47,130 nucleotides of DNA. Origin: Acidobacteriota bacterium (GTDB taxonomy: Bacteria > Acidobacteriota > Terriglobia > Versatilivoradales > Versatilivoraceae). Below, in pieces: positions 8,219 through 16,357 of this stretch. The stretch's first letter is position 1. Every line of letters starts with the position of its first letter. The translations under genes were made by a program, and so were the position numbers. The notes below the pieces were generated by a model that did no database searches, had not been told where the DNA came from, and saw only the letters and a program-made list of their open reading frames with translations. The DNA lies in the NCBI GenBank assembly GCA_022821775.1, contig JAJECY010000282.1, positions 1-47,130 on the forward strand. Direction: 5' to 3'.

Positions 8219-8983
8219 TCATCGGCAAGCTGCCGGTGAAAGGAATTCCGCCCGGGACTTCAACTCGGAACTCAACTCCAGGGCGGTCTGGTCGAGCTTG
8301 AGCGGTGTGATGGAAACGCAGCCGGAGCGGACGGCCACGTAGTCGGAGTCCCCGTCAGCCGGCAGGTCTCGGGGCTCCAGTTCCTGGTCCAGCCAGAAGT
8401 ATTTCCGGCCCCGAGGGTCCCGGCTCTCCACGATCAGGTTGGCGATGGGGCTGGTGTCCTGGCGAGTCACCCGCACTCCCTGCCATCCTCCGGCCGGAAC
8501 GTTGACGTTCAGGATGAAACCCCGCGGTAGCGGCTTGTTCAGCAGTTGTTCCGCCAGGTGGGCCGTGAACTGTGCCGCCTCTTCAAAGTCGAAGTCCGCC
8601 CGCCTCGCCAGTGAGACGGCTGCCGCCTGGATCCCGTGCCTGGCGGCTTCCATAGCCCCCGCCACCGTGCCCGAATAGGCGATGTCATTGCCCAGGTTGG
8701 AGCCGCGGTTGATTCCGGAGATCACCAGATCCGGCCTGCCCGGGAGGATGTGGTTCAGGGCAATGATCACGCAGTCCGCCGGTGTCCCCTCCACCGAGTA
8801 GCGATCCACTCCAACCTCTTGGTAGCGGATGGGCCTCCAAAGCGTCAGGGCCTGACTGGAGGCACTCCTCTCCCGATCGGGCGCCACGGTAATGACCTGT
8901 CCCAGGTGGGAAAGAGAGCGAGCCAGCGAGGTGATTCCTGCGGAGTGGATCCCGTCGTCGTTGGTCAGTAAGATTGCAGCCAA
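8219..8983 (-). CDS. surE: 5'/3'-nucleotidase SurE
   Basis: A stationary-phase survival phosphatase that hydrolyses nucleoside 5'- and 3'-monophosphates (and short polyphosphate in some species) in a divalent-metal-dependent way. The N-terminal signature ILLTNDDGIHSAGI is followed by APDRERSASSQALT, VEGTPADCV and SGINRGSNLGNDIAYSGTV, which carry the Asp-Asp, Ser and Asn metal ligands. Reading-frame extensions up to 9049 would run into the tRNA gene, so I place the start at the TTG at 8983 (MAAILLTNDDG), giving 254 residues, the normal size. No good ribosome binding site is visible there. The coding region is sandwiched between two proline tRNAs with gaps of 21 and 8 bases. Confidence 0.9.
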   Translation of the reverse strand: MAAILLTNDDGIHSAGITSLARSLSHLGQVITVAPDRERSASSQALTLWRPIRYQEVGVDRYSVEGTPADCVIIALNHILPGRPDLVISGINRGSNLGNDIAYSGTVAGAMEAARHGIQAAAVSLARRADFDFEEAAQFTAHLAEQLLNKPLPRGFILNVNVPAGGWQGVRVTRQDTSPIANLIVESRDPRGRKYFWLDQELEPRDLPADGDSDYVAVRSGCVSITPLKLDQTALELSSELKSRAEFLSPAACR

Positions 8984-9004
8984 TGATGGACTCAGAAGAA
9001 AAAA

Positions 9005-9081
9005 TGGTCGGGACGAGAGGATTTGAACCTCCGACCCCACGCACCCCAAGCGTGTGCGCTACCTGGCTGCGCTACGTCCCG
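9005..9081 (-). tRNA. tRNA-Pro (anticodon GGG)
   Basis: A 77-nt cloverleaf on the minus strand with encoded CCA (plus-strand TGG at 9005-9007). The acceptor stem CGGGACG/CGTCCCG is perfect with C1-G72. The anticodon stem-loop CACGC-TTGGGGT-GCGTG gives anticodon GGG. Its last 36 or so bases are nearly identical to those of the tRNA-Pro(CGG) at 8134-8210. Confidence 0.97.
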
Positions 9082-9096
9082 AAACCGCCTCGGAAT

Positions 9097-9561
9097 CTAA
9101 CACCTTCGATTCAGGATTGTCAAGATGGCGCGGAGCTCCGACTTGAGTGTGCGGACCCTCTCCGCGGCGCCCGCGGATGCGGCCGATTCCGCCCCCGCAG
9201 GGGGTCTCTCCGACTCCTGAGGAGATTCCCGATCACTCCGGCGCGGTCCGGCGGCAGCCGCTCCGGCGGCGAGAGCTTTCCGTGCCCCCGCGATGGTGAA
9301 CCCCTGGTCGTAGAGGAGGTTCTTGATGGCTAGAACCGTCTCGATATCCCGCTTGCGGTACATGCGGCGGCCGTTGGGCCCTTTGCCGGGCTTGAGGCGT
9401 GGGAACTCCGATTCCCAGAAGCGCAGGACGTAGGGCTCCACCTTCACCAGCTTGCACACTTCGCCGATACTGAAAAACAACTTGTCGGGAATTTCGACCG
9501 GAGCCTCCGAATCCGCGCTTCCTCGCTGGCGATTCACGAGCTTAAGAGATCGTTCTGGCAT
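9097..9561 (-). CDS. MerR-family transcriptional regulator
   Basis: A 154-residue DNA-binding protein with one N-terminal MerR winged helix-turn-helix ([20 protein letters not shown], then [20 protein letters not shown] and an [18 protein letters not shown] helix). The C-terminal third is rich in Ala, Pro, Ser and Arg and looks disordered. There are no paired cysteines as in the metal-sensing MerR proteins. The start is uncertain: ATG at 9561 or GTG at 9594, neither with a strong ribosome binding site. Proteins of this kind, with the YVLRFWE motif, are common next to core genes in Acidobacteria and Deltaproteobacteria, usually of unknown target. It lies just upstream of tRNA-Pro(GGG) on the same strand. 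Confidence 0.82.
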   Translation of the reverse strand: MPERSLKLVNRQRGSADSEAPVEIPDKLFFSIGEVCKLVKVEPYVLRFWESEFPRLKPGKGPNGRRMYRKRDIETVLAIKNLLYDQGFTIAGARKALAAGAAAAGPRRSDRESPQESERPPAGAESAASAGAAERVRTLKSELRAILTILNRRC

Positions 9562-9673
9562 GATCGGGCCGGCAGTCCTTTGGCTGCTGCTCACTACTGC
9601 AACTGTACGCTATCGAAAACGAAACCGGCATGGGGTCGCTGTCCATGGGGGACGAAGTCCGTACTCAATGCGG

Positions 9674-10996
9674 CTAGCCCGCCTTCCTCTCCACCTTGTG
9701 CTTCAACACCACCGGAGTGCCCACAAACCCGAAGCGCTCTCTGATCCGGTTGACCAGGTACCGTTGAATGGAGGGGTGAAGCGGGGACTTTCGAGCGGTG
9801 AAGAGCACAAAAGTCGGCGGAGAATCGTGCACCTGGGTCATGTATTGCACCTTGACCTGCCGGCTGAAGGGCACGGCCGCGTCCCGAAGGGCCTCCCGTT
9901 GCAGGAACCCATTCAACTCCCCGGTTCCGATCCGGGTGCGCCTCGCCTTGAAGACCTGGTCGATCAGCGAGATCAGCTTGGGTACGCGCCGGCCGGTGGC
10001 CGCCGAAACGAACACCATGGGAGCGTAGGCCAGGAACCGCACCCTGGAGCGCACCCGCTTCTCGAAGGCCACCATGGTACCACTGTCCTTCTGCATCAGA
10101 TCCCATTTGTTGACGACCAGAATGGCGGAGGCTCCAACCTCCTGCACGTATCCTGCGATGGCGGAATCCAGCGACGTGGGCGCCTCGGTGGCATCCATCA
10201 TGACCAGGGCCAGGTCGGCCCGCTGCACGCTCTTGCGTGCCATCATGACGCTGAGCTTTTCCGCCTGAAGAAAAGTCTGACGTTTCTTGCGGATGCCGGC
10301 GGTGTCCATGAACCGATAGACCCTGCCGTTGCGGGTGGCTCGGGAATCGACGGCATCGCGGGTGGTTCCCGGAATCGGGGACACGATGGTGCGGTCTTCT
10401 CCCAGGATGCGGTTCAGCAGCGTCGATTTGCCCACGTTGGGTTTGCCCACGATAGCGACCCGAATTTCGCCGGGTGGCAAGCGCTTGGAGCGGCTTCCCC
10501 TGGGGAGGTGCTTGACCACTTCGTCCAGGAGGTCGCCCACGTTCAAGCCGTGGGCCGCGGACAGGGGGATCACTTCGCCCAGACCCAGCTCGGAGAATTC
10601 CGAGGCAAGGATCGACTGGCTGTCGCTGTCGCACTTGTTGACGGCCACCACCGCCGGCTTGGAGCATTCGATCAACAGCTTCCCCAGGGATTGGTCGAGG
10701 GGAGTGAGCCCGGCGCGCCCGTCCACCACCAGCACCAGGACGTGCGCCTTCCGGATGGCCGTCTCGGCTTGCTCGAAAATGAATCCCGGCATCGGATCCC
10801 GATCGCCCGGGACCATGCCTCCTGTGTCTATGATCTCGAACTGCCGTCCGCCCCACTCGGCACGGGCAATCACCCGGTCTCGAGTCATTCCGGGCTCATT
10901 GCCCACCAGGGAACGCCTCTGTCGACAGATTCTGTTGAACAGGGTGGACTTGCCGACGTTGGGACGGCCGATGATGGCAACAGTAGGCTGGCTCAA
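9674..10996 (-). CDS. der: Ribosome biogenesis GTPase Der (EngA)
   Basis: An essential double-GTPase needed for 50S subunit maturation; 440 residues, the usual length. Two complete G domains are visible. The first has IIGRPNVGKST near residue 8, DTGG and NKCD. The second has IVGKPNVGKST near residue 183, DTAGIRKK and NKWD. They are followed by the KH-like C-terminal domain (KVQYMTQVHDSPPTFVLF and ending GFVGTPVVLKHK). The start codon is TTG at 10996 with GGAGG eight bases upstream, so the TTG is well supported. It is transcribed toward merR with 79 bases between coding regions. Confidence 0.98.
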   Translation of the reverse strand: MSQPTVAIIGRPNVGKSTLFNRICRQRRSLVGNEPGMTRDRVIARAEWGGRQFEIIDTGGMVPGDRDPMPGFIFEQAETAIRKAHVLVLVVDGRAGLTPLDQSLGKLLIECSKPAVVAVNKCDSDSQSILASEFSELGLGEVIPLSAAHGLNVGDLLDEVVKHLPRGSRSKRLPPGEIRVAIVGKPNVGKSTLLNRILGEDRTIVSPIPGTTRDAVDSRATRNGRVYRFMDTAGIRKKRQTFLQAEKLSVMMARKSVQRADLALVMMDATEAPTSLDSAIAGYVQEVGASAILVVNKWDLMQKDSGTMVAFEKRVRSRVRFLAYAPMVFVSAATGRRVPKLISLIDQVFKARRTRIGTGELNGFLQREALRDAAVPFSRQVKVQYMTQVHDSPPTFVLFTARKSPLHPSIQRYLVNRIRERFGFVGTPVVLKHKVERKAG

Positions 10997-11032
10997 GGGG
11001 ATCGCCTCCGGAAGATCTCCGGACTCGCCTCA

Positions 11033-11109
11033 GAGCCGTTTGCAAAATTCGTCGCCGAGCGCCGGGGATTCGCGTCCGTCCCCTACCTGCGGAATTTTGC
11101 AAAAGGCTC
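11033..11109. repeat. Short inverted-repeat element (MITE-like)
   Basis: Terminal inverted repeats of 18 bp, GAGCCGTTTGCAAAATTC at 11033-11050 and GAATTTTGCAAAAGGCTC at 11092-11109, match at 17 of 18 positions and enclose 41 bases. A single arm with one change recurs at 32089-32106. The element lies between the divergent der and methyltransferase genes and may contribute promoter or leader sequence. No target duplication is obvious. Confidence 0.65.
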
Positions 11110-11226
11110 CTCAGTATACCGCATTAATAGGGGTGTGACCCGTCTCGGACATCGACTACAATTCCGCTGATGGGTGCGGGGCAGGGCTCCCTGGCCCGCG
11201 GGTGAAATGCCTGAAGGATTCCGGTT

Positions 11227-11775
11227 TTGAGCCGAAAGAGCCTTGACATCGGTTGCGGCCGCTTCAAGCTTCCCGGAAGCATCGGCCTGGACGTGGTGCC
11301 CCTGGAGGGGGTGGACGTGGTCCACGACCTGGACCGCTATCCCTATCCCTTTCCCTCGGACTCCTTCGATCACGTTCGGATGTCTCACGTGGTGGAACAC
11401 ATCCAGTCCATCGTTCGCACCATGGAGGAAGTCCATCGCATTGCCCGCCCCGGAGCCCTGGTGGAAGTGGTGACGCCCCACTACACCGACACCTCGTCCT
11501 GGCAAGACCCCTCCCACCGCTGGCACCTCAACAGCCGCTCCTTCGAGCACTTCGAAGAGGCATCCCCGACCAACTACTATTCGAAGGCCCGCTTTTCGGT
11601 GGAATACTCCGAGGTCAGGCTGCTCAAGCTCTACCGCTACCTGGGCTTCGAGTTGCTGATCAATCTGCAGAACCGCAGTCCGCGCTTCCGCTTCCTGAGA
11701 AAATTCTGGGAGCAGTACCTCTGTACCCTGATCCGCGGAAAGGTCATGTCCTTCCGACTACGGGTGCTGAAGTAG
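11227..11775 (+). CDS. Class I SAM-dependent methyltransferase
   Basis: A 182-residue protein starting at a TTG (11227) with a compressed Rossmann-type methyltransferase fold. SAM motif I is LDIGCGRFKLPG, immediately at the N-terminus. The acidic strand-2 end is GLDVVP, and the post-II region HDLDRYPYPFPSDSFDHVRM is followed by SHVVEHI, which is typical of Methyltransf_11 enzymes acting on glycans or lipids. The C-terminus is basic (FRLRVLK). No methyl acceptor can be assigned. It ends 28 bases before queC and may be co-transcribed with it. An alternative start downstream would remove motif I, so the TTG is favoured despite the lack of a clear ribosome binding site. Confidence 0.8.
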   Translation: MSRKSLDIGCGRFKLPGSIGLDVVPLEGVDVVHDLDRYPYPFPSDSFDHVRMSHVVEHIQSIVRTMEEVHRIARPGALVEVVTPHYTDTSSWQDPSHRWHLNSRSFEHFEEASPTNYYSKARFSVEYSEVRLLKLYRYLGFELLINLQNRSPRFRFLRKFWEQYLCTLIRGKVMSFRLRVLK

Positions 11776-11803
11776 CCGATCCGAGTTCCCGGTGGGCCGA
11801 ACC

Positions 11804-12487
11804 ATGAAGAAAGAACTGGCAGTGGTACTGGTGAGCGGGGGCATGGACAGTTGCGTCTGTGCCGCCATGGCTCTGCAGCAGCACGAGGCAGCCTTCCTCC
11901 ACGTCTCCTACGGACAGCGTACCGCCCGCCAGGAATTGAGGGCCTTTCAACGCATCGCCGAATTTTACGGGATAGCTAGAACGCTGGTGTGCGAGCTGTC
12001 CCATCTGGGTCGAATTGGAGGGTCCAGCCTGACCGATGCCGCCATGGCGGTTGAAGAGGCCGACTTGGAGCGCCGGGGGATTCCCAGCAGCTATGTGCCC
12101 TTCCGGAATGCCCACTTTCTCTCCATCGCAACCTCCTGGGGCGAGGTGCTGGGCGCCCGCTCCATATTCATCGGAGCAGTCTTCGAGGACAGCTCGGGAT
12201 ACCCGGACTGCCGTCCCGAGTACTACCACGCCTTCAACCGCCTGATTGAAGCCGGAACCCGCCCCGAGACCCGCCTGCAGATCCTGACACCGGTCATCCG
12301 GATGAACAAGAGCGAAATCGTAGCGGCCGGACTCCGGCTGGGCGCTCCCCTCCACCTGACCTGGTCCTGTTATCGGGACGGGGACGTCGCCTGCGGGCGC
12401 TGCGACAGTTGCGCCCTGCGGAGGAGAGGATTTCGGGAAGCCGGCCTGGAGGATCCTACCCCCTATCTTCACTCCGAGAAAATCTAG
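11804..12487 (+). CDS. queC: 7-cyano-7-deazaguanine synthase QueC
   Basis: ATP-dependent conversion of 7-carboxy-7-deazaguanine to preQ0, in the queuosine and deazapurine pathway. The 227-residue protein has the PP-loop SGGMDS (residues 11-16), the conserved region YVPFRNAHFLSIATSWGE, the substrate-site sequence YPDCRPEY, and the C-terminal zinc site CYRDGDVACGRCDSC. The ATG at 11804 is preferred because GGTGGG lies upstream; a GTG at 11792 overlaps that site. QueD, QueE and QueF are not in the window. Some phage and defence islands use QueC homologues for DNA modification, but the neighbours here are ordinary metabolic genes, so tRNA queuosine is the likely role. Confidence 0.93.
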   Translation: MKKELAVVLVSGGMDSCVCAAMALQQHEAAFLHVSYGQRTARQELRAFQRIAEFYGIARTLVCELSHLGRIGGSSLTDAAMAVEEADLERRGIPSSYVPFRNAHFLSIATSWGEVLGARSIFIGAVFEDSSGYPDCRPEYYHAFNRLIEAGTRPETRLQILTPVIRMNKSEIVAAGLRLGAPLHLTWSCYRDGDVACGRCDSCALRRRGFREAGLEDPTPYLHSEKI

Positions 12488-12593
12488 CCCCGGACGGCTT
12501 TATTGCGGTAGAGTTTATCCAAAAGGGAAAGCTTGGCGAGCCCCCTGGTGAGACATGCGGGCGAGCCGCCAGAATCCGTCGCTGGAGGTTTCC

Positions 12594-13661
12594 ATGAATA
12601 CAAAGATACTCTCCCTGCCAACCCTCGTCATGCTGGCCGCCGCAACCCTTCTGTTGCCGGCTGCCCTGCCGGCCCAGAGCCTCCTCACCGGAGAGGTCAT
12701 CGGCGAGGATGGACAGCCCCTGGAAGGGGCCGTGATCAGCCTGGACCGACTCAAGGTCGAAAAAAACTACCAGGTCAAGACCGACAAGAAGGGACACTAC
12801 TCTATCGGGGGGCTCAGACCGGCCTTCTACAAGGTGGTCCTGGCCATCGACGGCCAGCCGGTGGCCCATTACAAGGAGTTCCAGATCAAGCTGGGAAACG
12901 AGAACACGCTGGACTTCGACCTGGCCGAAATCAGAAAGCAGGCCCTGGCCCAGTTGAGCGACGAGGAACGAGAGGCCATGGAGCAGGAGCGCATACGCAG
13001 GGAAGCCGCAGAGAAGAAGTTCACCAGCATGAAGTCGGCTTTCGACGAGGGGCGAAAGCTCTTCATGGCCAAGAAATACGCCGCCGCCGCCGCCGCTTTC
13101 GGCAGGGCCGCGGAAATAGATCCCAGCCAGCACGTGGCTCACGGCAATCTGGCTATCTCCTTCCAGAGGCTGAAGATGCACGATCGGGCGGTCGAGGCCT
13201 ACAAGAGCGCCATTGCCGCTCTGGCCGACCGACCCGATCCCCTGGCGGAGGGGGAGTACTATTTCAACATCGGAATCGTCTATGGCAACAAGGGTGAGCC
13301 GGACCTTGCAGTGGAAGCCATGGAAAAGGCGGCCGAACTCGATCCCGGCAGGGCCGGACAGGCCTTCTACAACCTGGGCGTGGTGCTGAGCAACAGCGGC
13401 AAGAACGCGGAGGCCCTGGAGGCCTTCAAGAAGGCCGTGGAAGCCGATCCGAAACACGCCAACGCCCACTACCAGATCGGAATGGGCCTGGTAGCCACGG
13501 CCACATTTACTGCTGACGGCAAGACGATTCCCGCGCCGGGCACCGTTGAGGCCTTCGAGAATTACCTGCTGTATGAGCCCGAGGGAAGGTTTGCCGCACA
13601 GGCCAAGGCCATGATCCAGACCCTCTCGGCCAGCGTGCAAACGGAATTCAGCGAGGAATAA
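12594..13661 (+). CDS. Exported TPR protein with carboxypeptidase-regulatory-like domain
   Basis: A 355-residue protein starting at the ATG at 12594, five bases after GGAGG. A signal peptide (residues 1-25, ending LPAQS) is followed by a beta-sandwich of the carboxypeptidase-regulatory/CNA-B type (LLTGEVIGEDGQPLEGAVIS, then GHYSIGGLRPAFYKVVL, about 27-100). Next come a charged coiled-coil stretch (EEREAMEQERIRREAAEKK) and three or four TPR units (about 150-310). The architecture is common among Acidobacterial secreted proteins and suggests a protein-interaction scaffold in the periplasm. No enzymatic residues are evident. It is followed convergently by the gene at 13692. Confidence 0.8.
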   Translation: MNTKILSLPTLVMLAAATLLLPAALPAQSLLTGEVIGEDGQPLEGAVISLDRLKVEKNYQVKTDKKGHYSIGGLRPAFYKVVLAIDGQPVAHYKEFQIKLGNENTLDFDLAEIRKQALAQLSDEEREAMEQERIRREAAEKKFTSMKSAFDEGRKLFMAKKYAAAAAAFGRAAEIDPSQHVAHGNLAISFQRLKMHDRAVEAYKSAIAALADRPDPLAEGEYYFNIGIVYGNKGEPDLAVEAMEKAAELDPGRAGQAFYNLGVVLSNSGKNAEALEAFKKAVEADPKHANAHYQIGMGLVATATFTADGKTIPAPGTVEAFENYLLYEPEGRFAAQAKAMIQTLSASVQTEFSEE

Positions 13662-13691
13662 CGAACAGGCAGGAGAGGATGACAGCGGGGC

Positions 13692-14501
13692 TCAGCTTTC
13701 CTTGAACGCCACTTCGTCCACCACCCAGTCCAGGCTGCCTCTATACAGGATCAACGAGGCTTCCAACCGTTCGAACCCGGTCTCGCCACTGGCCGCCAGG
13801 TAGATGGTGGTCCCCATCCTCATGCGATCGGGTTCCGTCTGAACCAACGAAGTCACCTCGAAGGCGGCGTAGGCCGGGTCTTCCGAGCCCAGCAGGAATT
13901 CGCTCATCACCCTCTGATTCTCGAAACGGCTCTGAAAACCCTGGGTCAGCAACTGGCTGGCCGCTTCGACGTTGCGGTCGATCAGGTGCCTCATGAATCG
14001 CTTGGCCACCCTCATGGCGAACTTGGCCCGCTTTTCGCTGGCCACGTTGAAGGGCATTATGGGCCTGCGGGGATCGGACCTCAGGAACTTGATATCTTCG
14101 GCCAGCCAGTCTCCCCGGATCTTGACGAACCGGATCTGCTCGTTGACCCGGCTGCTCACTTGGTTGTTGAGGTCTACCCAGGTGCTTTGCACCGACACCT
14201 GGAACTTGTCGTCGCCCAGAGGAAATATGGCGGCAGGACTGAAGTTGAAGGCGGCGACACGACCGCTACGCACCCGGATGGAGAGACGTTTGCCGCGCAG
14301 ATAGCGCTTCTCCAACCCCGCCGTCATGAGTTTGCGGGCTTCGACGTTGTGCCTCAGCGTCCTGGCGCCCATGAATGCCTTCACCGTGTTTACCTTGGAA
14401 GGGTCAGGCGAACCTTGCGGCAGCGCCGGGACAGCCGGAATACAGGCCAGGGCGATTCCCAGACCAAGCAGGCTGTGAACTCCACGGATTCTCGTCTTCA
14501 C
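13692..14501 (-). CDS. Exported protein of unknown function
   Basis: A 269-residue protein starting at the GTG at 14501 with GGAGGA six bases upstream; an in-frame ATG at 14630 has no ribosome binding site. A signal peptide (LLGLGIALACIPAVPALPQG) is present. The mature part is basic and looks like two NTF2-like or nuclear-transport-factor-like alpha+beta repeats: segments such as LSIRVRSGRVAAFNFSPA, FQVSVQSTWVDLNNQ and WLAEDIKFLRSD, then EFLLGSEDPAYAAFEVTSL and LEASLILYRGSLDWVVDEV. I do not recognise a family. It is convergent with the TPR gene and divergent from cysE. Confidence 0.7.
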   Translation of the reverse strand: MKTRIRGVHSLLGLGIALACIPAVPALPQGSPDPSKVNTVKAFMGARTLRHNVEARKLMTAGLEKRYLRGKRLSIRVRSGRVAAFNFSPAAIFPLGDDKFQVSVQSTWVDLNNQVSSRVNEQIRFVKIRGDWLAEDIKFLRSDPRRPIMPFNVASEKRAKFAMRVAKRFMRHLIDRNVEAASQLLTQGFQSRFENQRVMSEFLLGSEDPAYAAFEVTSLVQTEPDRMRMGTTIYLAASGETGFERLEASLILYRGSLDWVVDEVAFKES

Positions 14502-14749
14502 CGCATCCTCCTCCCGAACCGACGGGTTACCGATCGTTCCCGCCAAATTAGTGTACCCCGAATAGCGGCGGGATTCATCTCCCCCGTGGTTCTTTTCGGG
14601 TAGGGGAAAGGCCGGGCGAATTGACTTCAATCGGATTTTCGGCTTAAATAGCCGACTCGATTATCCGCGGGTCAAGGGAATTGTGGGTATCTTCTTTCGC
14701 CGGGCGCCGGGCGGTCGGCGGCCGAGTGAGCCTGTATCCGGAACCGAAC

Positions 14750-15553
14750 ATGAGCCTGCTCAAACAAGAGGCTGTCGGGAGCGACACGGTTTGGCGCGAT
14801 ATCCGTGAAGATGTCTCGCTTGAAGCGGAGCGCGAACCCATCCTGGCCAGCTTTCTGCATTCCACCGTGCTCAATCACCAGAGCCTGGAGGACACGCTCA
14901 GCTTTCATCTTGCCGCCAAGCTGACCAGTCCCAGCCTGTCTCCCATGCTGATCCGGGACGTTATCGACGAGGCCCTGGCCGACAGCGCCACCATTCGAGC
15001 CGCGGTTCGGGAGGATCTGAGGGCCTTTCGCGACAGGGACCCCGCCTGCAACAGCTACGCCGAGCCTCTGCTTTACTACAAGGGATTCCATGCCCTCCAG
15101 TCCTACCGCGTGGCCCACTGGTTGTGGACGCAAGAGCGCCATCAACTGGCACTGCTGCTCCAGAACCGGATTTCGGAAGTCTTCGGGGTCGACATTCATC
15201 CGGCCGCCCGCATCGGTAAAGGGGTCTTCATCGACCATGGGACGGGCGTGGTCATCGGCGAGACGGCCGTGGTCGACGACATGGTTTCCATGCTGCACGC
15301 GGTGACGCTGGGCGGAACGGGCAAGGAGAGTGGAGACCGCCACCCCAAGGTCCATCGTGGAGTGTTGATCGGGGCCGGCGCCAAGATTCTGGGCAACGTG
15401 CACGTGGGTGAGGGCGCCAAGGTCGGAGCAGGCAGCGTGGTCCTGGCCGATGTTCCGCCCCACTGCACCGTCACCGGGGTTCCGGCCAAGGTGGTAGGAT
15501 GCCCGGACGTGGATGAGCCGGCGGTCGAGATGGACCACCAGATTCCCGAGTGA
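14750..15553 (+). CDS. cysE: Serine O-acetyltransferase
   Basis: Transfers acetyl from acetyl-CoA to L-serine, the committing step of cysteine synthesis. 267 residues from the ATG at 14750, aligning with the enterobacterial CysE start. The N-terminal helical domain is clear (LASFLHSTVLNHQSLEDTLS, then YAEPLLYYKGFHALQSYRVA). The left-handed beta-helix follows (VDIHPAARIGKGVFIDHGTG, VIGETAVVDDMVSMLHAVTL, GGTGKESGDRHPK). The catalytic His is in DHGTG and the acetyl-CoA loop is KVGAGSVVL. The C-terminal tail keeps the acidic, cysteine-synthase-binding type of ending but stops in HQIPE rather than in Ile. No cysK is nearby. Confidence 0.96.
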   Translation: MSLLKQEAVGSDTVWRDIREDVSLEAEREPILASFLHSTVLNHQSLEDTLSFHLAAKLTSPSLSPMLIRDVIDEALADSATIRAAVREDLRAFRDRDPACNSYAEPLLYYKGFHALQSYRVAHWLWTQERHQLALLLQNRISEVFGVDIHPAARIGKGVFIDHGTGVVIGETAVVDDMVSMLHAVTLGGTGKESGDRHPKVHRGVLIGAGAKILGNVHVGEGAKVGAGSVVLADVPPHCTVTGVPAKVVGCPDVDEPAVEMDHQIPE

Positions 15554-15613
15554 TCCGGCCTGCAATCCTGAAATTCCCGCCAAAGCCGGAACCCCGACAA
15601 ACACCGGGACACT

Positions 15614-16276
15614 ATGAAGCACTCGATCCTTGCCCTTCTGATGGTCGCCTGGCTGGCCTGCGGTCGTTCCTCGGCTCCGGAGCCCGGCTTCGTGCCGCTG
15701 TTTGACGGCAAGTCCCTTCAGGGGTGGCAGCCGGTGGGGACAGTCGGGGAGGGCTACCTGGCGGAGGACGGGGTGTTGATCTGCCCCGCCGAGGGTGGGG
15801 GCAACCTCTTCACCGAGCGGGAGTATGCGGACTTTGTCCTGCGCTTCGAGTTTCGCCTGCAGGACGGCTCCAACAACGGCGTCGGCATCCGCTCTCCATT
15901 GGTCGGGGATGCCGCCTACCAGGGATTGGAAATCCAGGTCCTCGACAACCACTCACCCCGTTACAGGGACAAGCTCCGCCCGACCCAGTATCACGGATCG
16001 GTCTATGACCTGGCTCCGGCCAAGCGGGGCTTCCTGAATCCGACGGGAGAGTGGAACCAGGAGGAGATCCGCGCTTTGGGCCGCCAGATTACGGTTACCC
16101 TGAACGGCACCGTCATCGTCGACTTCGACCTGGATTCGGTGACCGACCCCGAGGTCCTGGAGAAACACCCCGGAGTGGCCCTGCAGAGCGGCCATATCGG
16201 CTTCCTGGGGCACGGGACCAAGGTCGAGTTCCGCAACATTCGAATCAAGGAACTTGGCCAGGAATCGGGGTCGTAG
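15614..16276 (+). CDS. DUF1080 (3-keto-disaccharide hydrolase-like) lipoprotein
   Basis: A 220-residue protein with a lipoprotein signal (LLMVAWLAC, Cys16) and one DUF1080 domain, a concanavalin/LamG-like jelly roll. Family marks are FVPLFDGKSLQGWQPVG near the N-terminus, LRFEFRLQDGSNNGVGIRS, the YQGLEIQVLDN strand, and the end GHIGFLGHGTKVEFRNIRIK. Some members hydrolyse 3-keto-glycosides; others only bind sugars. It should sit in the periplasm or on the outer membrane. Upstream is cysE (60 bases); downstream is a methyltransferase after a repeat-containing gap. No sugar dehydrogenase partner is adjacent. Confidence 0.88.
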   Translation: MKHSILALLMVAWLACGRSSAPEPGFVPLFDGKSLQGWQPVGTVGEGYLAEDGVLICPAEGGGNLFTEREYADFVLRFEFRLQDGSNNGVGIRSPLVGDAAYQGLEIQVLDNHSPRYRDKLRPTQYHGSVYDLAPAKRGFLNPTGEWNQEEIRALGRQITVTLNGTVIVDFDLDSVTDPEVLEKHPGVALQSGHIGFLGHGTKVEFRNIRIKELGQESGS

Positions 16277-16294
16277 TTGATGTAGGCCCATCTG

Positions 16295-16330
16295 CATTCG
16301 TGTCTATTCGTGTTCATTCGTGGTTCGTCT
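16295..16330. repeat. TTCGTG-type dispersed repeat copy
   Basis: Three tandem variants of the phrase ATTCGTG(T/G) with 4-base spacers, ending TTCGTGGTTCGTCT. Related copies are at 3197-3223 and 40493-40520, and on the opposite strand at 40110-40141 and 47085-47130. Confidence 0.55.
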
Positions 16331-16357
16331 TTATTCAGCGATCGGCCGTTTTTCCTC

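Noticed and set aside
8984-9049. Longer SurE N-terminus beginning at 9049
   Set aside because: The extra codons are mostly tRNA-Pro(GGG) sequence; the family starts at ILLTNDDG, so the TTG at 8983 is preferred.
11804-12487. QueC as part of a deazapurine DNA-modification (Dpd) cluster
   Set aside because: No DpdA-type transglycosylase or other Dpd gene is nearby; the neighbours are ordinary metabolic genes.
12523-12536. Shared GGGAAAGCTTGGC with 28476-28488
   Set aside because: Only 13 bases with differing flanks; too short to support a repeat family from two copies.
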